The notes under the pieces were generated by a model that saw only the letters and a program-made list of their open reading frames with translations, was not told the origin of the DNA and did not search any database. A DNA stretch of 16,884 nt from the NCBI GenBank assembly GCA_024232355.1, contig JAAEPW010001147.1, positions 1 to 16,884 of the forward strand, given 5' to 3'. Positions 1 to 7,609 of the stretch are shown piece by piece. The stretch's first letter is position 1, and each line of letters opens with the position of its first letter. The DNA is from Chloroflexota bacterium (GTDB lineage: Bacteria; Chloroflexota; Anaerolineae; B4-G1). The position numbers and the translations under genes were made by a program.

Positions 1-2016
1 GATGTACCCAGGGGGCACAGGCCACCCGGCGTCGGTTAGGGCCGACAGGATACAATTGACCCGCTTCTGATTTGGGTTCTCGCCCAGTTCTTGGCGCAAG
101 GCAGATGCATCACCCTCGACTCGCGCGGCGCGTTTGCCTTGCCGTTCATCCAGGGGGACATACTGCCATTCTCGGCGAAAAACCTTGTCAGGCCCTTGCG
201 GACCACCCGGCATAAACGGAGCCAGGAGAGCGTCTGCTTTGTTTGGGTCGATGTCATCTACATCGCGCAGGTTGCCGTCAGCATCGTACAGGAGATCGCG
301 CATGGCATCTGCCGTTACGCAGTACGACCTCAACGTCTGTTCCACGTCCTCAAAGGGATAGTCGTACTCTCCTTCCCGAACAGCTAGACTCGTCCAACCT
401 TTGTTCGACGTAGGCGTGCGTTCCATTGATGCACCGGCGTCAAACATGGCCGTAAAGCCAGGTTGTTCGACCATCATCACACCCATCCCACAGTGACGAA
501 CATCTGTGAAATCGTGGATGGTCGGGATGCCAAGATGTTTGTCGGCCACCAGAACCATTTTGCCTTTGTCCAGTTGTTCCAGGAGGAATCGCACGTCGCT
601 GATCTGCCATCCTTCCGGCAAGTCCGCGTTCACCGGTGTGTTGGTATCGGCGTCGTCCTCGACAACCACAGCTTTCAGGACACGTTCCGCCGCATCAAGC
701 ATACCGACCGTGAGTGTTTGAGCCGGATTGGTTTCCACATCGGTGGTTTCTTCAAGGATGTTCGTAGCTTTTGACTTGGTGAGAACTTCAGGGGGCTGGC
801 CTTTGTGAACGTCGCCGAGAGACACGTGCATAATGCGGCCAATGGGGACACCACCGGCCACCGCGAGACGCTCATCGCAGCTCACGGTCACGCTTTCATC
901 GTCGTGGCAAGCATCGAAATTCACCGTGCCGGTCTGAACACCGTCGTCGGTTTGCCACCACACTTGTTCTCCGGATTGGAACACGATCTCTGTATCAGCA
1001 GCTACCATACCGCTTTCCGACCACCACTTGCCGCTCACCTTGTAATACCAAGATTTTTGGTATTCGCGCCACTCGCGCTGGTTGACGCAGCGACGCTCTG
1101 TGTCATCGTCGAGCCACCCAAAGTGGACGATATCGCCGATCTTGAACCTGGGATCAGGGCGAGCGGTCCCGATGTACGGCACCCAGTTCTGCCAGGCCGG
1201 GGACGGGGCAAAGTCTGCATCGTTTCTGTATGCTTGCACGCAGTCAGTGTGATTTTGCCCCAGCAACATTCCCTGCACCACACACCGGCAGTACCGTCGA
1301 AATTCGGCGTCTCTTCCCTGATCTCCTTTGAACATCCGGCGGGCGGCGTCATCACGAGCAGCCTTCAACTCGTGGTCGGGTAGATTTTCCTCATTGTGGA
1401 CCGTGCCGCCAAACTGCCAGTACAGCCAGGCCGGAGTGATGACATCGGTGATCTCGTCATCGTTGACAATGACGGTGCAAGGTTCTCCTCTGAGAGACTT
1501 GATCAGTGACGCCCGCTCGTGCAGGTTATCCAAATCTGGCGTAGATGTAGAGGGAATATTGGTGTTGTCCGGGTCTGGAATGGCCTCGAAAAGTTCCGAC
1601 TTGACCTCAGAGAGTAGCTTGGGTTTCCACCACAGGTCAACCTCGACGCGCGATCCCAGGCGGCTTTGTAGTTCTTGTATCTGTCCGAGCGTCATGTAGC
1701 ACAACTCGTCACAGTCAGAGCCAAGCGGGCTTGCCAGGTAGCCGAAAAAGAGATCGGGCATTCCGTCTGGGGCCACCTCGCTATACTCGGTTGCGTAGAA
1801 TGTCCAACGACTTCCAGTCAGGAATACCTTTAGCCAAACGACCGGATCGCGTACGTCCTCTTGTGAGTACAATGGGGGGATAGCGTCGCTTAACCACTTG
1901 GGCATATAGTCATAGACCATGCGCTGAGACTCGGTGCTGGTTTGAGGTCGGTGCTCATCCCACAGCTGTCGTGCCAGTTCCAACCGTTCGTTTCTTCTAC
2001 TTGTTGCTTTTGTCAT
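1..2016 (-). CDS. DUF2958-like domain protein, C-terminus beyond the window
   Basis: A frame of 672 codons opens at ATG 2016-2014 and has no stop through base 1; I checked every triplet. The start follows a GGGAGG ribosome site (2027-2032) with 10-nt spacing. Residues about 45-139 contain IPPLY, DPVVWLKVF, WTFYATEY, DLFFGYL, a 'LCYMTLGQIQELQSRLG' block and VEVDLWWKPKLLSEV. These follow the order of DUF2958, a domain of unknown function frequent on plasmids and integrative elements beside replication or transfer genes (recalled family knowledge). Residues about 290-338 (FKIGDIVHFGW, WYYKVSGKWW) look like a small beta-barrel. The acidic remainder is unrecognised. Typical DUF2958 proteins are far shorter, so this is a long multidomain version. 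No catalytic motif or membrane segment was seen. I am confident it is coding, fairly sure of the domain, and assign no function. Confidence 0.85.
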   Translation of the reverse strand, partial: MTKATSRRNERLELARQLWDEHRPQTSTESQRMVYDYMPKWLSDAIPPLYSQEDVRDPVVWLKVFLTGSRWTFYATEYSEVAPDGMPDLFFGYLASPLGSDCDELCYMTLGQIQELQSRLGSRVEVDLWWKPKLLSEVKSELFEAIPDPDNTNIPSTSTPDLDNLHERASLIKSLRGEPCTVIVNDDEITDVITPAWLYWQFGGTVHNEENLPDHELKAARDDAARRMFKGDQGRDAEFRRYCRCVVQGMLLGQNHTDCVQAYRNDADFAPSPAWQNWVPYIGTARPDPRFKIGDIVHFGWLDDDTERRCVNQREWREYQKSWYYKVSGKWWSESGMVAADTEIVFQSGEQVWWQTDDGVQTGTVNFDACHDDESVTVSCDERLAVAGGVPIGRIMHVSLGDVHKGQPPEVLTKSKATNILEETTDVETNPAQTLTVGMLDAAERVLKAVVVEDDADTNTPVNADLPEGWQISDVRFLLEQLDKGKMVLVADKHLGIPTIHDFTDVRHCGMGVMMVEQPGFTAMFDAGASMERTPTSNKGWTSLAVREGEYDYPFEDVEQTLRSYCVTADAMRDLLYDADGNLRDVDDIDPNKADALLAPFMPGGPQGPDKVFRREWQYVPLDERQGKRAARVEGDASALRQELGENPNQKRVNCILSALTDAGWPVPPGYI

Positions 2017-2048
2017 AGTCAATAAACCTCCCATTTTGTTTCCCATGA

Positions 2049-2065
2049 TGCGAGTTATGCTCGCA
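2049..2065. promoter_or_regulatory. 17-bp palindrome upstream of the DUF2958-like gene
   Basis: TGCGAG-TTATG-CTCGCA is a perfect 6-bp inverted repeat with a 5-nt centre. It lies 17 bp beyond the ribosome site of the minus-strand gene. It could be a repressor operator or a leader hairpin. No convincing -35/-10 pair for this gene was found. Confidence 0.35.
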
Positions 2066-2102
2066 AATCGAGTAAGACTGTCGTCGAAATGCACTAACCA
2101 AT

Positions 2103-2137
2103 AAAAAACCACGTCTCGCCAAGATGACGAGACGGTG
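2103..2137 (-). terminator. Minus-strand intrinsic terminator or leader attenuator
   Basis: Read on the minus strand, a 7-bp stem (CGTCTCG/CGAGACG, bases 2128-2134 with 2112-2118) closes a 9-nt loop. It extends by about 3 pairs past a bulge and is followed by TGG and six Ts (2103-2108). This is the form of a Rho-independent terminator for leftward transcription. It sits about 90 bp before the start of the leftward gene, so it either attenuates that gene's leader or stops leftward transcripts coming from the region of the next, rightward gene. Confidence 0.5.
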
Positions 2138-2148
2138 ATCACAAGCAA

Positions 2149-2194
2149 TAGGCAATGGACAACAAATAAGAGGTTGCTTGCTGTCCGCTGCCTA
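2149..2194. repeat. Imperfect 17-bp inverted repeat
   Basis: Arm 2149-2165 (TAGGCAATGGACAACAA) is complementary to arm 2178-2194 except at three positions, around a 12-nt centre. Two of the three mismatches become G-U pairs in minus-strand RNA. It could be a leader stem, a protein-binding site or the remains of a small mobile repeat. Confidence 0.4.
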
Positions 2195-2299
2195 CGTGGG
2201 TAAGGAAATAAACGATCTGGTTGAGAAAGGAGAGTCTTTCCCATCTTTTTCTTCAGGAAATTGGTTCCGCATTACCGAATGATCCCTGTCCGCAGCGAC

Positions 2300-2324
2300 A
2301 AAACTGATACAAAAACTGATACAA
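2300..2324. promoter_or_regulatory. Two tandem 12-bp repeats just upstream of a promoter
   Basis: The 13-mer AAAACTGATACAA occurs at 2300-2312 and 2312-2324, a period of 12 bp. It ends 13 bp before the -35 box at 2338. Two sites on roughly the same helix face upstream of a promoter suggest an activator or autoregulator site. The core ACTGATAC recurs at 10322-10329 in the leader of the second receptor gene. Confidence 0.35.
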
Positions 2325-2337
2325 GCGCGTAAACCCC

Positions 2338-2367
2338 TTGAAAACTGCCTCTTGCTTGGTGTATAAT
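2338..2367 (+). promoter_or_regulatory. Sigma70-type promoter for the HTH-kinase-nSTAND gene
   Basis: TTGAAA (2338-2343), an 18-bp spacer and a perfect TATAAT (2362-2367). Predicted transcription start is near 2374, giving a leader of about 150 nt. Confidence 0.7.
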
Positions 2368-2435
2368 CATTGTAGTGTGTTTGAACGAGTTGCAGAGTAG
2401 ACATTCCCAGATGCTACCTCGGTCGCATCCAGGAG

Positions 2436-2482
2436 TTTGTCCTGAAGCCTGTCCTGAGCTTGTCGAAGGGCTTGTCGAAGGG
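2436..2482. repeat. Dispersed-repeat fragment (CCTGAGCTTGTCGAAGG type)
   Basis: The stretch holds two TGTCCTGA copies (2439-2446, 2450-2457) and two adjacent 12-bp copies of CTTGTCGAAGGG (2459-2470, 2471-2482). The word CCTGAGCTTGTCGAAGG resembles a short dispersed repeat I recall from many Chloroflexota and proteobacterial intergenic regions. It lies in the leader of the receptor gene, between promoter and ribosome site. Confidence 0.5.
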
Positions 2483-2487
2483 ATGCT

Positions 2488-2518
2488 CCTTTCTCACGAA
2501 AGAAAGGGCAGGGGGAGG
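2488..2518 (+). promoter_or_regulatory. Hairpin plus strong ribosome site before the receptor gene
   Basis: CCTTTCT (2488-2494) pairs with AGAAAGG (2501-2507) around a 6-nt loop. Four bases later comes GGGGGAGG (2511-2518), 8 nt before ATG 2527. This site fixes the start codon of the 1637-aa protein. The hairpin could affect ribosome access. Confidence 0.5.
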
Positions 2519-2526
2519 TTTTTTCT

Positions 2527-5500
2527 ATGAACAAAGAGATATCTTTTGGACAGATCGTCAAGGAGCGCCGCCGGGCGCTGGATCTGACTCAGGACGAACT
2601 GGCGCGACGGGTCGCCTGTGCTACCATCACCATCCGCAAGATCGAGTACAACGCGCGACGCCCGTCCCAACAGATCGCCGAGCGGCTGGCGATGGCGTTA
2701 AACATCCCACTGGACGAACGGGCTGACTTTGTGCGGTTGGCCCGAGCGGTGCTGCACGACACTCCCGAACCATCTCCGCTGCCTACCCCGCCTCCCACGT
2801 CTGACGAGATCGGCCAGGAAGACCTGAGTGGACGGGCGATCCGGGGCTACGAGTTGAGCGAGCGGGTCGGAACTGGTGGCTTTGGTGTAGTCTACCGCGC
2901 GGTACAACCTCTCATCAAGCGGGAGGTGGCGGTCAAGATCATCCTACCTCAGTATGCCGACCACCCGGATTTCATCCGCCGTTTCGAGGCCGAGGCCCAG
3001 TTGGTGGCCCGGCTGGAGCATCCGTACATCGTGCCACTGTACGACTATTGGCGTGAGCCGGGGGTAGCCTACCTGGTGATGCGTCTGCTGCGCGGCGGCA
3101 GCCTACATACCGCGTTGAGGGACGGCCCCTTGGCGCTGGAGACCGTGGCCGTGTTGCTAGAGCAGGTGGGGGCGGCGCTGCACGCGGCCCACCGGGTGGG
3201 CGTGATCCACCGCGACCTCAAGCCCGCCAACGTGCTGTTGGACGAGGACGGCAACGGCTACCTGGCCGATTTTGGTATCGCCAAGAACCTGAGCGACCCG
3301 GACCTGGAGGACTTGACCCAGGTCGGTGCGATGGTTGGATCACCGGCATACAGCTCGCCGGAGCAGATCCGGTCGGAGCTGGTCAAGCCTCAGGCCGACA
3401 TCTACTGCCTGGGGGTGCTGGTCTACGAACTGCTGACGGGTGACAAGCCGTTCCGAGGGCCGACGCCCGTGGATTACATCTTGCAACACCTCAACGAACC
3501 ACTGCCATCCCTGGATGGACACGGTGCTCTCGATCCCGTCATCCAGCGGGCGACAGCCAAGAATCCTCTAGACCGCTACCCTGACGTCCCCAGCTTGTTG
3601 GCCGACTTTCGACAGGCGGTGACGGGGGACAGTTCGGTGGTTCTGGCGGTGGGCGAGATTCCCCATCGGGTGACCGTAACGGACGAGGAACTGGAGAACC
3701 CGTACAAGGGGTTGCGACCCTTCGGCGAAGCCGACGCCGCCGACTTTTTTGGCCGTGAGGCGTTGGTGCAGGAACTATTGGGACGCATGGCCGAAGCGGA
3801 TGATCCGGCGGCCGGTGCCCGGCAAGACCTGGGCCGTTTCCTGGCAGTGGTCGGACCCAGCGGTAGCGGCAAATCGTCGGTGGTCAAGGCGGGATTGATT
3901 CCCGCGCTACGGCAAGGAGGGATACTCGGTTCGGAAGACTGGTTCATCATTGACCTGATGCCGGGCGCGCACCCGATGGAGGAACTGGAAGCGGCACTAC
4001 TGCGAATTGCCGTCAACCCGCCCGAGAGCTTGTTGGCCCAACTGCGAGAGGATGAGCGAGGTTTGCTGCGGGCGGTGCGCCGTGTATTGCCCGCCGATCC
4101 GAACATTGAGCTGGTTCTGGTGATTGACCAGTTTGAGGAGGTCTTTACCCAGGTAACGGATGAGGCAGTCCGCACGCATCTTTTGGACAGCCTAGTGACG
4201 GCTGTGCTGGACGAACGCAGCCAGGTGCGGGTGGTGGTGACGCTGCGGGCTGATTTCACTGGGCGGGCGCTAGAGTACGTGGATTTCGGTGAGTTAGTGC
4301 GGCATCGGACAGCCTTTGTGCTGCCGCTGCCTCTGGAAGAGTTGGAGCAAGCCATCGTGGGACCAGCCGCTCGCTCAGGACTGGCGGTGGAGCCGGGATT
4401 GGTGGCGACGATGATGCAGGATGTGGGTGATCAACCGGGGATATTGCCGTTGCTTCAATACGCATTGACAGAGCTGTTCGAGCGGCGGGAAGGGAGGATG
4501 CTGATGTTGTCAGCTTATCAGGAAAGTGACGGCGTGACAGGCGCACTGGCTCGACGGGCAGAAGAGTTGTATAGTAGTTTGGACAAGGCAGGTCAGGAAG
4601 CTGCGCGGCAGATCTTTCTTCGCCTCGTCACTGTGGGTGAGGGAGTAAGCGATGCAGCCACGTTGTCGGATACCCGACGGCGGGTGTTGCGGACAGAGTT
4701 AGCGGGGTTGACTGATGAAAGATTGAAAGGTCAAGGATTGGCGACGATGGATCAGGTCATCGAGATCTATGGTCGCTACCGGCTTCTTACCTTTGACCAC
4801 GACCCGGTGACACGCATGCCTACGGTCGAGGTGGCGCACGAAGCGCTGCTGCGGGAATGGCCACGCTTGCGGGGTTGGCTGGAGAGCAGCCGGATCGATA
4901 TACATATGCAGCGCTTGTTGGCAGCGGCGACGGCAGAGTGGGAGGGAGCTGAGCGTGAGCCGAGTTACCTACTGCGCGGGGCGCGGCTGGCACAGTTCGA
5001 AGGCTGGTTCGAGAGGAGCACAGTAGCATTGACGGGGAACGAGCATGCCTATCTCGAAACCAGCGTGTCTGAGCGAGAAGCGCGAGAGGTCAAAGAAAAG
5101 GCCCGGCAGCAGCGGGAGTTGGAAACAATACAAAAGCTAGCCGAGACGGACAGCCGCCGAGTCCAAGTGTTGAAACGCGGGGCTATGGCTCTGGCAGGAG
5201 CATTACTTGTTGCCATTGTTTTGGCCGTCGTCGCTTTTTTCGCACGTCAGGAAGCCCGGCGACAGGCCAGTATTGGCCTGGGATCGCAGGCAGTGCTTGA
5301 ACTGGAGGGCAGTTCTCCCGAACGTGCGGCACTCTTGGCATTGGAGGCTCTGGAGAATTATCCCTACACCTGGCAGGCGGAGCGCGCCTTGAGCCAGGCT
5401 GCTTTGGGTCTCCGATTGCGTATGATCCTTCAACATGAAGAATATGTAAACACTGTGCAGTGGTCACAAGACAGGATGCATATCCTCACGTCTAGCAAGG

Positions 5501-7440
5501 ATCGCACGGCAAAGGTATGGGATGCGAACTCGGGTGAGGAATTGCTGACGTTATCGGGTCACCAAGACCGTGTGCAATCAGCCGTATGGTCACCTTCAGA
5601 GGATCGCATCGTCACCGCCAGTTGGGATGGTACGGCGAAGGTATGGGACGCGATCACTGGCGAGGAACTCGTCACCTTCGCCCGACATCATGATTGGGTA
5701 ATCGAAGCGGAATGGTCACCGGACGGCACGCGCATTGCAACCGTCAGTCCCGATGGCCCAGCGCGAGTGTGGGACCCAATCACCGGCGAGGAGTTTTTCA
5801 GTCTACGAGCCATAGTGGTTCAGATTGGTACAGTAAGGGTTGGCGGCTTGGCATGGTCACCTTCTGGTGATCGTATCGTGACCGCCGGTATGGACGGTAC
5901 AGCAAGGGTGTGGGATGCAACCACTGGCGAGAAAGTGTCCGATTTCCGCCACGGAGGCATCTTGGAAGACCCAATATGGTCGCCGGATGGAACGCACATC
6001 GCAACCGCCAGCTGGGAAGATGATACGGTAAAGGTGTGGGATGCAGCCACTGGTGAGGAATTGCTGACCTTCTCTGGTCACACGCTTGATGTACGCAGCG
6101 TGACGTGGTCGCCTTCAGGCGAGACCATCATCAGCACTGACGACGACGGCAACGCAAAAATATGGGATGCGGCGACAGGAGATGAGCTACTCGATCTTTA
6201 CCCAAAGAACCACACATCTATTACGATCGCAGGTGCTGTGTGGTCGCCATCGGGTGATCGCGTCGCCACCCGCAGCTTTGACGGCACGGCGATAGTGTGG
6301 GACGCAATCACGGGTGCGGAACTCTTCGTTGCCCGTCACGCGGGGTTTGTGCATAGCTTGGCATGGTCGCCTTCTGGTGATCGCATCGTGACCGCCAGCG
6401 AGGACCGCACAGCAAAAGTGTGGGACGTGGCTCCTGGCCCGGAACTCGTCACTCTCTACGGCCATACGGGACGCGTATTGGGTGCAGATTGGTCACCTTC
6501 TGGGGATCGCATCTTGACTACTTGTGCAGACGGTACGGCAAAGGTATGGGATGCTGCCACAGGCGCAGAACTCTTCACTCTCTACAGCGCTGAATGGTGG
6601 GCAACGGCAGCGTGGTCACCCTCTGGCGAGCAAATTGTTACCTGCGGGACCACCAGCAATTCGGGTGCCACAATGAAGGTGTGGGATGCGGCTACTGGCG
6701 ACTTGAGATTTCTTGTCCCTACAGGTCATGTCGGTGACGTAAATAATGTAACGTGGTCACCTGATGGCGAACGCATTACCACCAGTGGAGAAGGCGACGG
6801 TACGACAAAGGTATGGGATGCATCTACCGGGAAGTTCATCTTCATTCTGGGAGGCCACAAGCTCTGGGGAGTTCATAGATGGTCACCATCGGGTGATCGC
6901 ATCCTTACCTCTGGCTTTGATGACCGAGCAATGAAAACACTGACAGTGAAGGTGTGGGACTCTTCTACGAGCGAGCTATTGCTCACCCTCTCTGATTTTA
7001 GTGGCTCGGGGAGCATTCCGTTGTGGTCAGCAGACGGGACACGCATCGTCACCCACAGTGATAGTGGTGTGGGAAAGGTATGGGACGCAACCACCGGTGA
7101 GGAACTCCTGACCTTTGAGGGACATGCTAGTGATGTGGATGGGATGAGTTGGTCGCCTGCAGGGGATCGTCTCGTCACTGGTAGTACGGATGGCACCGCG
7201 CGAGTATGGGACATAAGCACCGGCGCAGAACTGGTCCGCTACCCCATAGGAGGCACGGTAAACGACGCGGATTGGTCGCCCGATGGGACGCGCATCCTCG
7301 TTTCAAGTGCAGACGGTACGGCGACAGTGCTCCCAGCGTGGAAAACGACGCAAGAGTTGATCGAGCGTGCCAAGGAGTGCTGCGTGATCCGCGAGTTGAC
7401 AGCTGAGGAGCGGGAGATGTTTGGGCTGCTGGTGCGTTGA
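2527..7440 (+). CDS. HTH - Ser/Thr kinase - nSTAND NTPase - TM - WD40 receptor
   Basis: A 1637-aa signalling fusion. Residues 1-75: Xre-like helix-turn-helix (FGQIVKERRRALDLTQDELA). Residues 105-370: Hanks-type kinase with all main motifs intact: GTGGFG loop (115-120), VAVK Lys137, HRDLKPAN (228-235), DFG (248-250) and an SPE triad ending at Glu279. Residues about 395-800: nSTAND NTPase with the entry signature NPYKGLRPF...DFFGRE, Walker A GPSGSGKSS (443-451), Walker B LVLVIDQFEE (Asp534), RADF (574-577) and a VEVAHEALLREW helix (His771). One membrane segment spans 885-906. Residues 968-1601 form 15 WD40 repeats, followed by a conserved tail (TTQELIERAKECC). STAND proteins are ligand-triggered switches; kinase, DNA-binding head and propeller suggest sensing coupled to phosphorylation and transcription. 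Ligand and targets are unknown. It has its own promoter and faces the peptidase operon convergently. Confidence 0.93.
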   Translation: MNKEISFGQIVKERRRALDLTQDELARRVACATITIRKIEYNARRPSQQIAERLAMALNIPLDERADFVRLARAVLHDTPEPSPLPTPPPTSDEIGQEDLSGRAIRGYELSERVGTGGFGVVYRAVQPLIKREVAVKIILPQYADHPDFIRRFEAEAQLVARLEHPYIVPLYDYWREPGVAYLVMRLLRGGSLHTALRDGPLALETVAVLLEQVGAALHAAHRVGVIHRDLKPANVLLDEDGNGYLADFGIAKNLSDPDLEDLTQVGAMVGSPAYSSPEQIRSELVKPQADIYCLGVLVYELLTGDKPFRGPTPVDYILQHLNEPLPSLDGHGALDPVIQRATAKNPLDRYPDVPSLLADFRQAVTGDSSVVLAVGEIPHRVTVTDEELENPYKGLRPFGEADAADFFGREALVQELLGRMAEADDPAAGARQDLGRFLAVVGPSGSGKSSVVKAGLIPALRQGGILGSEDWFIIDLMPGAHPMEELEAALLRIAVNPPESLLAQLREDERGLLRAVRRVLPADPNIELVLVIDQFEEVFTQVTDEAVRTHLLDSLVTAVLDERSQVRVVVTLRADFTGRALEYVDFGELVRHRTAFVLPLPLEELEQAIVGPAARSGLAVEPGLVATMMQDVGDQPGILPLLQYALTELFERREGRMLMLSAYQESDGVTGALARRAEELYSSLDKAGQEAARQIFLRLVTVGEGVSDAATLSDTRRRVLRTELAGLTDERLKGQGLATMDQVIEIYGRYRLLTFDHDPVTRMPTVEVAHEALLREWPRLRGWLESSRIDIHMQRLLAAATAEWEGAEREPSYLLRGARLAQFEGWFERSTVALTGNEHAYLETSVSEREAREVKEKARQQRELETIQKLAETDSRRVQVLKRGAMALAGALLVAIVLAVVAFFARQEARRQASIGLGSQAVLELEGSSPERAALLALEALENYPYTWQAERALSQAALGLRLRMILQHEEYVNTVQWSQDRMHILTSSKDRTAKVWDANSGEELLTLSGHQDRVQSAVWSPSEDRIVTASWDGTAKVWDAITGEELVTFARHHDWVIEAEWSPDGTRIATVSPDGPARVWDPITGEEFFSLRAIVVQIGTVRVGGLAWSPSGDRIVTAGMDGTARVWDATTGEKVSDFRHGGILEDPIWSPDGTHIATASWEDDTVKVWDAATGEELLTFSGHTLDVRSVTWSPSGETIISTDDDGNAKIWDAATGDELLDLYPKNHTSITIAGAVWSPSGDRVATRSFDGTAIVWDAITGAELFVARHAGFVHSLAWSPSGDRIVTASEDRTAKVWDVAPGPELVTLYGHTGRVLGADWSPSGDRILTTCADGTAKVWDAATGAELFTLYSAEWWATAAWSPSGEQIVTCGTTSNSGATMKVWDAATGDLRFLVPTGHVGDVNNVTWSPDGERITTSGEGDGTTKVWDASTGKFIFILGGHKLWGVHRWSPSGDRILTSGFDDRAMKTLTVKVWDSSTSELLLTLSDFSGSGSIPLWSADGTRIVTHSDSGVGKVWDATTGEELLTFEGHASDVDGMSWSPAGDRLVTGSTDGTARVWDISTGAELVRYPIGGTVNDADWSPDGTRILVSSADGTATVLPAWKTTQELIERAKECCVIRELTAEEREMFGLLVR
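5428..7329 (+). repeat. 15 WD40 repeats of the first receptor
   Basis: Residues 968-1601 hold 15 units of about 42 aa of the form H..V..WSPSGDRIVTAS.DGTAKVWDA.TGEELLTL. Each has the W-S-P strand and most the K/R-V-W-D end. Fifteen units would suit two seven-blade propellers plus one, or one large irregular propeller. The last unit ends in TVLPAW instead of VWD, as a closing strand might. The same order of units is found in the second receptor. Confidence 0.9.
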
Positions 7441-7609
7441 GAGGAAAAGACGGCGGACTCGCCTTCCTGCGCAGAGGCGGCAAAATGCCTCAAGCTCCTA
7501 CATCTGAATCAGTGTCGGGACACCTATGAACTCGGATGATACCAAACTGACCGATGGGATAGCGATCCGGTTCAATGCGTTCCAGTTGTGGAGAACGCTT
7601 ACGCCACCG
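7441..7609. other. Convergent intergenic region, no clear terminator
   Basis: This 169-bp stretch separates the end of the first receptor from the end of the leftward 71-codon gene. It holds only short hairpins: GAGGC/GCCTC around 7474-7493 and GTGTC-GG-GACAC (7512-7523). None has a T-tract, so no intrinsic terminator can be named for either gene. Confidence 0.5.

Noticed and set aside
805..1383. 192-codon plus-strand open frame
   Set aside because: It lies opposite the continuous 672-codon minus-strand frame, has no good ribosome site and no recognisable motif; it is a shadow of that gene.
2192..2404. 70-codon minus-strand frame in the intergenic region
   Set aside because: It has no ribosome site, overlaps the promoter and tandem repeats of the receptor gene, and has no recognisable sequence features.
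2436..2482. CRISPR-like short repeats
   Set aside because: The 12-bp copies are directly adjacent with no spacers, and there are no cas genes. It is a tandem duplication within a dispersed repeat.
5428..7329. DNA-level tandem repeat array
   Set aside because: The periodicity comes from WD40 protein units coded with differing codons, so it is a protein repeat and not a satellite array.
7441..7500. Bidirectional terminator between the convergent genes
   Set aside because: Only 4-5 bp stems (such as GGCG/CGCC) without a proper T-tract were found.
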